A DNA stretch of 22,142 nucleotides from Acanthaster planci (GCF_001949145.1 NW_019091460.1:986409-1008550); one strand, 5' to 3'; positions 9,951 through 19,190 are shown, counted from the stretch's first letter. Notes: generated by a model not told the origin, from the sequence alone. Numbers and translations are program-made.

Positions 9951-11016
9951 AGCACTACTCAGCCGCACTGGAAGATCAGCTGTCTGCAACCGTGCTTCAA
10001 CCTGGACATACCCTATCCACAGTGCAGCGTTTGTCCTACGCCATCATAGAAAGCGTGGCCACATACAAAACAAAGGTACATGTATACATAGAGACTACCT
10101 GCATTTTACATCATGCTACCACAAAAGTAATGCCTTACGTGTAAATGTCCCATTTCTAAAGAGCACATCTCCCCAATACAAATACATTTACAGTACACAT
10201 ATTCCACACCAGTTATTTTATATATAATTATTGGCAAGTGGCATGAAGATGTAAGGTTTATCCAGACTGCAATTACTAATGAATAATAAAAAAATAAACA
10301 TTCAGGGTGGTAGGTCCCTATATACTGAGATGCCAAACTGTAAAATCGTATTCAAATCAAAAATAGTGCCTTTATTGTTCATGAAGTGGATTATGCATGG
10401 TGAGCCACACAAAAATGTACTGTACAAGTGCAACACCCTACAGAACAAAGTAATATGTCCTATTGTCACACCATGTTCGATGGCCCCCGAAGTGATAAAT
10501 ATAATTTCTGGATCTTTTCAATGACTCTAGGCAACTACCTTTTTCAACTGAGAGAGGCATGTTCTCCAATAATTTTAAGAGAAAAAATACATTTTCCATT
10601 CAACACTGACAGCATACATGTATATGTAAATCTTACCTTTGTCAGAAAACGGCTGCAGAAGCTATCAAGGAGTAATGCAGCCGGAAGCTTGGCCAAGGCC
10701 CACTTAGAGCACAGCTGGACAGAAACCTGCAAAATCATGGATTGCGTCGCCAAGCCTAACATTCAAACGCATTTGTGGGGGATCATGTCCGCAAATGCTG
10801 CCTGGAAATAATTACTCTCAAACTGCACTCTTCCATCCTTTGCCTCAGTCACATTATAATCTCACAGTTTCATCAAATCTGAACTTCTGGACATACCTGT
10901 TATTAACTATCACAGTCCAAAGGAGGCAAGGTGGCTTTTATGACGTGAATTTACATGAATTACATTTCCATAACAAATTTCATACACTGTGGTATCTTTG
11001 TACATGTTGTCTACAG
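9951..11016. other. No supported gene
   Basis: The longest frame (plus 10428-10811) contains a hydrophilic patch, SNAAGSLAKAHLEHSWTETC, that may be an exon remnant of the plus-strand gene at 11.0-11.7 kb, but I see no splice sites that define it. The rest is AT-rich intron-like sequence. Confidence 0.3.
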
Positions 11017-11157
11017 CAAAAAAATTCCGAAAACCGATTTCAAGTATGGTGCAGAAGGCCAAAGACCTCTGTACTAATCCCAACATACAGGTTGATGCTG
11101 AGCAAGTACGAACGACTCTTTGTTCTCTTTGCAAGATGCCACACCACATACAATCTG
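11017..11157 (+). CDS. Exon of a plus-strand transposon-derived gene
   Basis: The acceptor (tttgtacatgttgtctacag, ending at 11016) and a perfect donor, CTG|GTGAGT (11158), bound an open frame reading KKFRKPISSMVQKAKDLCTN, then PNIQVDAEQVRTTLCSLCKM and PHHIQS. Four Cys/His-type residues (C..C near its end, then HH) might bind metal, but no named finger fits. It precedes the GEQGGESIH block on the same strand by ~280 bases, consistent with one intron. Confidence 0.45.
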
Positions 11158-11436
11158 GTGAGTGCATATGTAATTCTTTATCATCCGACTCTCTTCAACA
11201 AGGCTTTCATCTCTTTTGATTTGTTTGTGGTTCTGAGAAGAACCAGAGGTTGTTCCATTTTGAAACTTAAGGCACTTTGAAGTAATACTGTCAGGAAACC
11301 CATCGAAGAATTTATTTAAAACTTGATCAAACACTAAAATGGGAATGGATGGACATGTACACTGGATATAGGTTTGTTAACACACTGGTCAATTTGCACT
11401 AATATGAAGTTCTCTCGGTGCTTTCTCACTTCAAAT

Positions 11437-11699
11437 GGAGACATCAAGGAATACATGCAGTTCTTCAGAACCACTTTCCCCAGTGACAGTGTGACCTCAA
11501 GATGCACCTGCTGGAGGAGCATGTAGTGCCATGGATTTCCCGCTGGAAGGTTGGGCTCAGGTTCCATGGTGAGCAGGGAGGGGAGTCCATCCATGCCAGA
11601 TTCAACAAAATCAGGAGTGATGTCCGGGGCTTGACTGATGACGTCAGCATCCTCAAATCCTTCATGTCAACACACTGGGTCAAGACCAACCCTGCATAA
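11437..11699 (+). pseudogene. Transposase-like 'LLEEHVVPWI..GEQGGESIHARFN' block, frameshifted
   Basis: The first frame reads GDIKEYMQFFRTTFPSDSVT; the second continues KMHLLEEHVVPWISRWKVGL, then RFHGEQGGESIHARFNKIRS, and ends at TAA (11697-11699). This series (FFR..FP..VT / KMHLLEDHVVP / GEQG.ESIHA.FN) is common at the end of the catalytic part of uncharacterised transposon-derived proteins in cnidarians, amphioxus and fish. The frames are offset by one base in 'acctcaagatg' (11491-11502), where a single A appears to be missing. The conserved Glu and His in GEQG.ESIH are kept. I cannot assign the transposon superfamily from this piece alone. Confidence 0.6.
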
Positions 11700-12144
11700 A
11701 TACAAAAAGTTATACTATTACAGAAGGATGAAATGTATAGCACATTCCCAACATTAAGTATTACCATGTAAAGTTATCCAAGGAGGTTGACGTTTAAATT
11801 GGATTGGCTTTTCAATTTGGCAAGCATACCCGCAGTTTGATTCATTATGAAGAACAAACCTATTTGACTTATAAGTTGGTCAAATTTGTGGAACACTAGG
11901 CCTGACATAAGAATAAAAGTTAAGATATAAGCCTCTTCCAATTTTGCTTCTTCACCCAGCAACTACTGTTTTTCTGTCAATCAACACAGTACACAGACCT
12001 GATTAGTGCCCTTCCCTGTGATAAATTCTAAAGTTTATCTCATAGCCTTTATTAAAAAAGATCAAGCATTTCTGCACCAAGAAGAAAGGATTTGCAGCCA
12101 CAAATCTGCCTATAAGTTAGAGTTAGACGAGAGTAGTTAATGTA
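11700..12144. other. No gene seen
   Basis: AT-rich non-coding sequence between the plus-strand transposase-like block and the left inverted-repeat arm. No motif, splice site or repeat supported. Confidence 0.4.
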
Positions 12145-12340
12145 AGTTATAATGCATGACATTGTCATTACATCGGGAAAAATGTTGCATCCAGACCTCA
12201 CTTCAGGGTTTACACTCACTTTGCCCTATTTCCATATCGATCCTAACAACTTCACCCCTAGCCACGTCGTCCCATCCCCACATAGCCCCATCCCCACTTC
12301 GCCCCATTTCCACTTTGCCGCCTATTTTGAGTGTGTTACA
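12145..12340 (+). repeat. Left arm of an inverted repeat around the LTR element
   Basis: GGAAAAATGTTGCATCC at 12176-12192 recurs inverted at 18593-18609 (17 of 17). A 27-base segment at 12295-12321 (cacttcgccccatttccac...) recurs inverted at 18387-18413 with 25 of 27 identical. The arm also holds partial direct repeats of 'cactttgccctatttcca'. The serine/proline-rich frames here (12152-12389) are translations of this repeat, not genes. Confidence 0.5.
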
Positions 12341-12611
12341 AGCCTCTTCAAAAACTGGTCGAGAGAGGAGTTCCGCTAACGGCATGTAGTTATTATTGAA
12401 AATTTTATGGCATTAAATTAATGTCGCCTGCATTGCCCATTATGGTGAATTAATGCATGTGGCTGGACAAGCATCAGGGTTATTTCTCATTCTCCAAGTT
12501 TATTTCAAAGCGACACACACAATTCTGTTCACATCGTTCGGGTAATTGTCGATGCAGCCAGACAGCCTTACTTGGGCGATCGGATAAAGCTCGATAAAAC
12601 ACAGAAAATAC
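12341..12611. other. No gene seen; interior of the older repeat
   Basis: Unannotated sequence between the left inverted-repeat arm and the LTR element. It ends with the target duplication ATAC at 12608-12611. Confidence 0.35.
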
Positions 12612-12846
12612 TGCAGTGTGTCCTACAGGTTGGGCTCCGACGCTAATATAGACACACACAGCCACAAATTGCCGTTCTGGTCAAGAAATCTCTATTTTAT
12701 TATTTAAGCACTGTGTTTTAGACAAGCTCTAGACGCAGGCACGAGGCGGGAAATCCGCGGGCCGTTCGCATACCAGCGGGGCCAGCCAGCCAACTAGATG
12801 CGGGTACAAGCTGGCGCCCCCACCGGCCGGACCCACAGGCGCTACA
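12612..12846 (-). repeat. 3' LTR (235 bp)
   Basis: On the plus strand it starts tgcagtgtgtcctacag and ends ggcgctaca. It aligns with the right LTR along most of its length, apart from ~95 extra bases (about 12735-12832) absent from the right copy. The element-side end (TGTAGCGCC on the minus strand) is identical in both LTRs. Confidence 0.8.
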
Positions 12847-12857
12847 CTGCCTCCTCT
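12847..12857 (-). promoter_or_regulatory. Polypurine tract
   Basis: AGAGGAGGCAG on the minus strand directly abuts the 3' LTR start TGTAGCGCC. This is the expected position and composition of the plus-strand primer of an LTR element, and it confirms the LTR boundary. Confidence 0.7.
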
Positions 12858-13303
12858 GAGGACTCTTGTTTGTCCCCGAACGAGGCGGTGCAACCCGGCA
12901 GGCCAGCCCGAGACCATCCCGGTCATCCCTGTGCAGCTTAAATGGCAGTGGAATAACAAGTACAAGTATTGTGGGTTCCGGGAGTCTTCTCTGCTACCAT
13001 GAGGGGGGTCCAGTTTTGAGGAGACTCCGGTCGCCGTGGTGCCCCCGGCGCTTCTTCGTTGCTCAGGGGGGACGGACTCCGGTGGGTGGTAGAGGGGGCT
13101 CCTGCTGGACCTCCGACCACCACTGGCTGTGGTGAATCTCACAGAGGGGTGGGTCCACCATGGTGTCTCTGGTGGCTCGCTCCTCCAGTTGCAGGCGGAT
13201 TCCCCCACCACATGCGTCAGCCAGGAGCCGGGGGCAGACTCCAGCGGTCCCGGCCCCCGTCCAAACCAGGGCTGGGGGCTCTATCTCGGTCTGCGTCCCC
13301 TCT

Positions 13304-13753
13304 CTACTGAGCGACGCAGGGGGACGGCGGCGGCCGCTGCAGGGGCCCAAGGCCGCACTGGAAGGCGCATCCGACTGGCCTCGACGTTCTGGCCGGCCCT
13401 GCGACCCCCACCTTCGGCGCCGAAAGAGCACTAGCGCGGGGGCTCACCCGCAGCAGCTGACCGGGGGCGGGTCCGGGCGACTCCGTCCAGAAGACTGGCA
13501 CAGGGGAGTGACTGCTCCATGGGGGACTCGTCACCCCCCCCCCCAACTCCCCGTCACTGGCGAATACCTCCGGGACGTCAGGATCCTCCGCCCAGACCTG
13601 GCAGACGAGGACGTGGTCGCAGTGTCGGTGGTGCCGATCCCGCATGTCCGAGCGGTAGAAGCAGTGGCCACACCCCCGCTCACAGGTGTAGGGCCAGGTG
13701 TAGGGCCAGGCGGCGAACAGCTCCGGACAAGCCGTCCTCGGTTGTCGCCGCAA
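13304..13753 (-). CDS. Retrotransposon 3' accessory frame with a C2HC zinc finger
   Basis: A minus frame downstream of integrase. Residues 24-45 (13619-13684) read CERGCGHCFYRSDMRDRHHR followed by HC. This gives C-x3-C-x12-H-x3-C with an aromatic residue nine positions before the His, the spacing of a classical zinc finger with a terminal Cys. A 12-bp tandem duplication (WPYTWPYT, 13684-13707) lies just before it. The remainder is Pro/Gly/acid-rich. It may be the tail of Pol or a separate accessory ORF that binds nucleic acid. Start and extent are uncertain because neighbouring frames (13063-13431, 12938-13123) look like continuations after shifts. Confidence 0.45.
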   Translation of the reverse strand: MRRQPRTACPELFAAWPYTWPYTCERGCGHCFYRSDMRDRHHRHCDHVLVCQVWAEDPDVPEVFASDGELGGGVTSPPWSSHSPVPVFWTESPGPAPGQLLRVSPRASALSAPKVGVAGPARTSRPVGCAFQCGLGPLQRPPPSPCVAQ

Positions 13754-14171
13754 GTTGGTCCGCTGGCGGAATTCCTGCCGACCATGGGGGGCAGGCCAAC
13801 CGGTCCATCCTTGGGAGAAAAATAGAGGGAGATTCAGGAGTTAGCATGGAGCAGAATCGCGCCGGGCGCCAAATCTGCCGCCCCCTGTAAGTCACACGCA
13901 CGCCCCCGCCTCCAGCTGGCAGGGCGATGGCTCCGCCAGCACGCTGCCTCCCTGGCTGCCTATGTCCGATTTCTCCCCGCTTGACACGCCGCTGCTCCGG
14001 CCCCGGATGTCCCGACTTCGCCCTGTCAATAGGTTCCATTGCGGTCCCTTCGTCAACGAGGGGAGACGGCCCCCGCGGGCAGGACTGAGGGCTGGATCCG
14101 CTGGCTCTTGGCCCCCCTGCCCGCGCTGACGCCTCCTCAGCCAAGGCTCCGCGGGCTGCACGCTCCCACCA

Positions 14172-15459
14172 TCAAAGCTGCACGTCGCCCAGGTAGCGCT
14201 TGAGCCAATTGCGATGCACGATCTGAGCCTTCGCTCGGGCGGTACGCTGCACTTTGCAGGTCACGTCGTTGAGGCGTTGTAGCACCGCAAAGGGTCCGTC
14301 CCACCACCGCTGCAGCTTGGGGGAGCGGCTGACCTTCTTCTTTGGGGGAACAGCCAAACAGCCTGGCCGGGCTCAAACACGCCCTCCTGGGCGCGACGGT
14401 CGTACTGCTGCTTCTGGTAGCTCTGAGTCCGCCTCGGGTTGTCGCTGGGCAAACTTGTGGGCCCGTGTGAGCTTTGCTCTCAGCTCGTCGATGTAATTTA
14501 GTGCCTTGGTAGTCTCGGTCCGTTCCTCCGGTGACCCAACAACGACGTCCAGGGGAAGTCCCACCTCCCGCCCAAGCATGTTCAGGGTGAGCCTTGTGCT
14601 ATCGTGCTGAGAGGAGCAGTTGGCCATCAGGACGTAGGGACGAAGTTCGTCCCAGTCGTCCTGATTCTCATCCTCAGAAATGCTCAGCGTAGTCTTCACG
14701 GTATGATTGAACCGTTCGACCATGCCGTCAGACTGGGGGTGGAACGGAGTCGTCCTGGATGCCCAACAGCTGGCAGACCCCGCGGAGAAGGTCCACCTCG
14801 AACTCCCTTCCTTGATCCGTGTGGATCTTGAGGGGTGTCCCTAAGCGCGTGACCACCTGCTGCACGAGGGTCTTGACCACAGTCTCGGCCGTCTGATCTG
14901 GAAGGGGAAACGCCTCCACCCATTTCGTGAAATAGACGGCCACTTCCATTATGCTGGTGTTTCTGGCCTTAGTTCGGGGCAGGCGTCCGGTAAGGTCAAT
15001 TTCGATCTGCTCCATGGGGGCCCCCATGAGCGGAGCTCTCCCGGGACGCGGCGAGGACTTCTTAAAACCGTAGAGATGAAACTTGAGGCACCACTCCTCA
15101 GCCTGCCTCATCTCCCTCCAATACATAGGAGCCTACATGAGTCGGGCCACGGTCCGAGCGACCCCAAGGTGTCCAGCAGTTCGGAGAATGTGGACAAGAA
15201 GTAGAACCTCTGGCATCCTGACCTGCGGGACGGCGATCTTCCAGGTGGGGGCCCCCAGTCGGCCCTTGCCCACTTCACTTGCAAGACCCCTCAAAATAGG
15301 CGCAGTGTGTCCCATTTGGACCACCAGCATTTGACCCCGGCTCAGAGGTTGGAGATGGCCTCCCATTCCGGCCGGTCGCTCCCCGCCACCAGCCACTGAC
15401 GGAACGGTCCCAGCTCCGGGTCGTCCTGCTGCTCCTGAGCTAGCTTGCTCAGGTCCCAA
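14172..15459 (-). pseudogene. Integrase with GPY/F module, multiply broken
   Basis: The N-terminal zinc region keeps its two His (LLLVHILRTAGHLGVA) but the Cys pair is damaged: WCLKFHLY has Phe where the second Cys should be. An in-frame TAG at 15133-15135 separates it from the core. The core shows the first Asp in IEIDLTGRLPRT and the second in HTDQGREFE. After a frameshift near 14750 come the HPQSDGMVERFN motif and the catalytic Glu (frame 14373-14723). Two further shifts lead to GQAVWLFPQ and the GPY/F module (WWDGPFAVLQRLNDV..VHRNWLKRYLG, ending at 14172). The order is that of Metaviridae integrases. It cannot be active as it stands. Confidence 0.8.
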
Positions 15460-15599
15460 TCCTCGGGAAACCCGTCCAAAATCGAGTCATCCTCTCTGTT
15501 CAAGTCGGCTGTCACAACCAGGGACTCGTCCTCCGCCTCTGGCGGCCGGCTCCGAGGGGGGGTCCGAATGCGCCGGGGGGCTGGCCCCGTGTAAAATTC
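15460..15599 (-). pseudogene. RNase H-integrase linker
   Basis: On the minus strand the segment between the RNase H remnant and integrase carries an acidic linker reading DWDLSKLAQEQQDDPELGPF, typical of the 'L...Q..DP.LG' stretch before Ty3/gypsy integrases. It is in a frame distinct from the RNase H remnant. Confidence 0.5.
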
Positions 15600-15731
15600 T
15601 TAATCAACCTCTTGGGAACGCCCGCACTGGCCGCAGGGTATCCAAGAGACGGCGTCGATGTGTTTCCGCCCCACTCGGTGTTCTACGTCGAACTGCCATC
15701 TGGCTGTCTGCCCCTCTGGCTCTTTGAAACG
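15600..15731 (-). pseudogene. RNase H C-terminal remnant
   Basis: This minus frame holds [24 protein letters not shown] and PCGQCGR before TAA (15600-15602): the last part of a gypsy RNase H region and its Cys-bearing tail. It begins abruptly right after RT domain-4 sequence. The intervening RT domains (including YxDD) and the RNase H catalytic core are missing, an internal deletion with its junction near 15731. Confidence 0.65.
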
Positions 15732-16033
15732 ACGGCCACTTGCCACAGGACACCCCACAGGACGCGTTCCGTCAGACGCTCAAAGGTGGCCGGAGCGTTA
15801 CAGAGCCCGAATGGCATCACGGTAAACTGGTAGAGGCTGTTCTGTGTCCCGAAAGCCGTCTTCTCCTTATCATCCTCCGCCATGCAGACCTGCCAGTACC
15901 CGCTGGCCAAGTCTAGGGTGCTGAACCACCTGGCTCCCTCGAGTGCGTCTAAGTCATCCTCTATCCGAGGGATGGGATAGGATCGATTACCCCATCCGCC
16001 AGCAATCTGGTCCTCCTGCCTCTGGGCCTCCAA
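15732..16033 (-). pseudogene. Reverse transcriptase, N-terminal half only
   Basis: One open minus frame contains [20 protein letters not shown] and [20 protein letters not shown], with the first catalytic Asp (LDLASGYWQ), then [20 protein letters not shown] and [12 protein letters not shown]. These are RT fingers and palm up to domain 4. The following YxDD-bearing segment is absent, so the copy has no active site. Upstream frames give the conserved lead-in with shifts. Confidence 0.85.
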
Positions 16034-16720
16034 CAGTTTGTGGATCGGAAGCTGCCGAGGAGGTTGCCGGATGGGTGGCGTCGTCCCTGTGTTGATTGGG
16101 TGATGGACCCAGTTGGTTTGGCCGAGCTTGCAGTCCGGCCCAGTGAAGGCACCCTGGAACTCTACCAGCAGGCTCCCAGCCGTTCACGTTCGTTGCCGTC
16201 CAGATGGGCCGCTTCCTGGTCCAGAAGGTCTTGCAGGTGGGCGGGCACACTATTGCCCAAGAAGAGCCTCCCTGGCAACCGTGGTCCGCCAGGCTGCCCT
16301 TGGGGCTCCAAACGGAACCTTTGGCCGGGCAGGGCTCTGAAATCACCTCTTGAGAACTCTCCTCGAAGTCGATCACTGCGCCTTCTTCCACGGGGGCAAA
16401 CATGGCCAGACGACTCCCCTATAGACTGTAACCGGGTCTCCCGTCGGGTTGAATACTCGCACCGGTAGGGCCCCCTAGCTGGCATGCACGAGGCCCGTCG
16501 TGACGGCCACCTGGTAATGGTCCGTGGCCGCCAGGCTAGGGTACACCATCCCCACTCCGCGGGCACGATCTCCACAGACTTTCCCAGACAGACAGATCGC
16601 CTCGGGCCCAGCGGAAATTACCACGCTCTTGGCCACCTGGACCCGTGCCACTACCTGCTTGCAGCTCGGCTCCTCCAGAAAGAGTGGGGATCTGCCTCGT
16701 GAGTTTGTACGCAGCTCCAA
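16034..16720 (-). pseudogene. Protease-RT linker, frameshifted
   Basis: Three overlapping minus frames share a patchwork: VAKSVVISAGPEAICLSGKV..GMVYPSLA (16475-16720), FAPVEEGAVIDFEESSQEVI (15987-16403) and VPAHLQDLLDQEAAHLDGNE (16162-16575). These correspond to the linker between protease and RT in Ty3/gypsy Pol. No DTG/DSG protease motif is seen, so the protease is deleted or unrecognisable. Confidence 0.55.
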
Positions 16721-16812
16721 GGGGGATCCGCCTCATACAGATGCGAGCGGATCCCCGGGTGGGGATCCGCCTAATTAGTTTGTCTGCGGATCCGAGGGGG
16801 ATCCGCCTCGAT
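16686..16812 (-). repeat. In-frame 36/39-bp tandem repeat
   Basis: The word gGATCyGCCt recurs with GATC at 16689, 16725, 16764 and 16800 (spacings 36, 39, 36). All spacings are multiples of three, and the minus frame reads variations of RRIPLGSADKLI four times. It lies between the gag-like region and the RT linker. Confidence 0.55.
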
Positions 16813-17231
16813 TGCGCCACCTGTCGCAGTTTCGCCTCTTGGGGACGCCTGCATCTCACTGTTTATCTCACAAACTCCAGCTAGCCCGTCTCAATTCCCC
16901 TCCTGACGACTGTGGCCGCGGCCTCGCTGCACTGCTGGCAGTACGCCATACCAGCCACGTCCCCGGCTCGCGAGGGTGCCCCGAAACCTGTCACGCGTCC
17001 GCTACCTCCCAGCAACACGCATTGGGGCCCCACCCCTGCGGCTACTGCCACGGCCCGGCCGCGCTCCGAGTGGGACGCTTCCTGAGCCACCGCAGCGCCC
17101 CAAGAGGGCGCCCCTATACTATTGCTAGTATTACAAGCTTTAGCTACCTCGCAGCGTGGCTCCAACCCCGCGGCAGCCGGGGTTGGAGCATTCTCTCGAC
17201 CACAACAGCACTGCGAGAGGGCGCCCCAACG

Positions 17232-17783
17232 CTAACACAAGACATGAATGAACTTCCAACCGGCCCCCGCCAGGACCCCACTAGCCGCAGACCCACCCTG
17301 AGGGCGCTCCGACTGGAACGCCTCTCCCAGTGCGTCGCCGCTGCCAGAGGGCTCCCAAGGAACACCGGCGATGGGTGCACTAGTGATGGGTTGGGAAGAT
17401 GTCGCCTGCCGATGCCCCGCCCCCTCCCCAGCGACTCGGGCGAAATGGTCGTGCTCCAAATGGAACTGCACCTTTCTCGCCCCATCGACTTGGGAAGGGG
17501 GAAGTCGCCTGGGGACTACGCAGACTTGGGTGCATTCTCCAGGGGACCTAACCCAAGATCCCCCACGCCGCGCACTCGATACCCTCCAGTTTCCGCCCCC
17601 TGCTCCTGGATAACTGTTCCACATTCTCCGCAAGGAACGCCTGCAGCTCGCCCGCCAAACGAGGTGAGTTCCACATCGCCTTCGCCGTCTGGGCCCCCGA
17701 ACACGAGGCCCTGAGCTGGCCTGTGCTGCCCTGTCCAGCGAGTCCAGCACCCGACCCAAATCATCCACCAATTCCATGACACA
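17232..17783 (-). pseudogene. Gag-like region, frameshifted
   Basis: The first frame starts MELVDDLGRVLDSLDRAAQA about 60 bases inside the 5' LTR. The protein-like reading then moves to another frame (AKAMWNSPRLAGELQ, AFLAENVEQLSRSRGRKLEG) and back to QVDGARKVQFHLEHDHFARV. Position, helical content and lack of pol motifs suggest gag. No CCHC zinc knuckle is visible. Assignment rests mainly on location. Confidence 0.4.
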
Positions 17784-17844
17784 GAAAAGGCAAAGAGTTT
17801 ACCTGTTTTTTACGGTTATCCAGAGTCTCGCCGCTTTCACCAGT

Positions 17845-17986
17845 TGTAGCGTGTCCTACGGATTGGGCTCCGACGCTAATATAGACACACACAGCCACAG
17901 ATCGCCGTTCTGGTCAAGAAACCTCTGTTTTATTTCTCTAGCGTTACCAACACTGTGTTTTAGATAAGCTTTAGGCCGGCGCTACA
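17845..17986 (-). repeat. 5' LTR (142 bp)
   Basis: On the plus strand TGTAGCG...CGCTACA, a 7-bp inverted terminal repeat. It is ~95 bp shorter than the other LTR. Immediately inside (17841-17844 and leftward) the minus strand reads ACTGGTGAAAGCGGCGAG, a possible primer-binding site starting TGG; I could not match it to a specific tRNA. Confidence 0.8.
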
Positions 17987-18386
17987 ATACACATATAGAC
18001 AAGATACTAAGAATTAACGTGAAGAAATCTTTCAAACATCGATTGTTTTTTCGATGCATGACGGATCACGTACATGAACGGTCGCAGTACTCCATCACGC
18101 ATATTCTTACATTGGTGCGGCGTGGCAGGAACCAACGCCTTGCGTTCGTGTTTTTACCACAGCGACAACGAAATGCGAAAAAATCTTTTATTTCTAACTT
18201 GTCAATACAAATTGTAGGGTCTCAACGAAAAAATTGGGTTCAGCGGTCGGGAAATTGGAATCATTTTTTTGCCTTTGAAAGTTGGATTATCCGATCGTTA
18301 TTGGGGTACTCAAACGTCGATGTTTTTACTTGTTGCATCTAGGCTTATGCCACTATTGCTGAGGAACAGAATGAACGATAATCAAT
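17987..18386. other. No gene seen; right interior of the older repeat
   Basis: Unique-looking AT-rich DNA between the LTR element's right target duplication and the right inverted-repeat arm. The plus frames here (18019-18342) carry no motif. Confidence 0.35.
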
Positions 18387-18630
18387 GCGGCGAAGTGGTA
18401 ATGGGGCGAAGTGACCAACACCCCACTTTAGCATTAGTGTACAAAGTCTATGGGGAGTGAAGAGAATTTTCAAAGTATTTCCCAATGACATTAGTAAATG
18501 TTTATCAGTCCAGAATTCGTGTTTTCCAGCATTTCTGTAATGACTGACTTTTATCGAGATGATATAGGCTTATGATGAGAAAAGTGGATTCGGGATGCAA
18601 CATTTTTCCTTGCAAGATGCATCGTATTGC
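18387..18630 (-). repeat. Right arm of the inverted repeat around the LTR element
   Basis: Inverted counterpart of the 12145-12340 arm: 18387-18413 (25 of 27 matches) and 18593-18609 (17 of 17). The spacing between the two matched blocks is larger here than on the left, so the arms are diverged. Confidence 0.5.
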
Positions 18631-18933
18631 AGTATGAATTAATCACCACAATGCTGACAATTACAAATTAAAATTCCAAGTGCTAGTAATTTCGACTCGC
18701 CTGAAAATTATTGTTCTGATTGTGCCAACCTTATTTTCACCTTTGGTGATAGCCATTGGCTTGGGAAAACTGGATAACATGAAAAAACGCTACAAATTAC
18801 GGCCCTGTTGTCGACATATTCGCACATTGTTGTTACTACATAATATCCGAAAATGATGTTTTTTCAGGAAAATGTCCACACATTGTTAAATGCATGAAAA
18901 GTAACTTGAGATCCAGGACAATTCATGTATTAC

Positions 18934-18996
18934 CTCTGTCATGAAGATGATGTTTGATGAATGAAGAATACCCCGTCGCGACCACAGCCCGGCCAT
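18934..18996 (-). CDS. First coding exon of an unknown host gene
   Basis: On the minus strand ACAAGATGGCC is a strong Kozak context. The 21-codon frame reads MAGLWSRRGILHSSNIIFMT + E and ends in phase 0 at GAG|GTAATA (donor 18928-18933). The Arg/Trp-bearing, acid-poor N terminus could be a mitochondrial presequence, but this is only a compositional impression. Just upstream lies an NRF1-like site. Later exons are not found in the window; if this gene is real, its first intron would run leftward toward or across the LTR insertion. Confidence 0.45.
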
Positions 18997-19027
18997 CTTG
19001 TCCTGAGAAAATACATAGCGGTTCGAA

Positions 19028-19038
19028 TGCGCATGCGT
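19028..19038. promoter_or_regulatory. NRF1-like palindromic site
   Basis: TGCGCATGCGT matches the NRF1 consensus (YGCGCAYGCGC) except at the last base. It lies ~32 bases upstream of the minus-strand ATG at 18996, where NRF1 sites often occur in TATA-less housekeeping promoters of animals. Confidence 0.45.
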
Positions 19039-19190
19039 GAGAACTAAATGATCGGCCGGCACATACCTGATAAAAGTATGTTGATATGACAGTATTCTTT
19101 ACAATGGGAGTCAACTGTATAAGATTTTTCAATAAATATGCAATATTTCGGACCAGTCTCAGAGGGATTGTACACGCACTGTTATTATGG

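Larger units (their letters stand above)
12612..17986 (-). mobile_element. Ty3/gypsy-type LTR retrotransposon, defective
   Basis: Both ends carry matching terminal repeats bounded by TG..CA, and the 4-bp word ATAC flanks the element (12608-12611 and 17987-17990), a target-site duplication. On the minus strand the internal order is gag-like region, linker, RT, RNase H remnant, integrase with GPY/F module, then an extra zinc-finger frame. RT-before-integrase places it in Ty3/gypsy. The element is strikingly GC-rich against AT-rich flanks. It is dead: the coding region is broken into many frames, no protease DTG motif is visible, and the RT YxDD segment plus most of RNase H are deleted. A copy on the minus strand within a minus-strand transcription unit starting at 18996 is possible. 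Confidence 0.85.

Noticed and set aside
10428-10811. 127-codon plus frame as a gene
   Set aside because: Only one hydrophilic patch looks coding; no start context, splice sites or recognisable domain.
12152-12389. Ser/Pro-rich plus frames
   Set aside because: They are translations of the 'ccacttcgccccat' repeat arm; no motif or splice context.
12866-17714. Many long plus-strand frames (e.g. 16812-17714, 300 codons)
   Set aside because: Shadows of the GC-rich minus-strand retrotransposon. Stop codons are rare in GC-rich antisense frames, and these lack domain signals.
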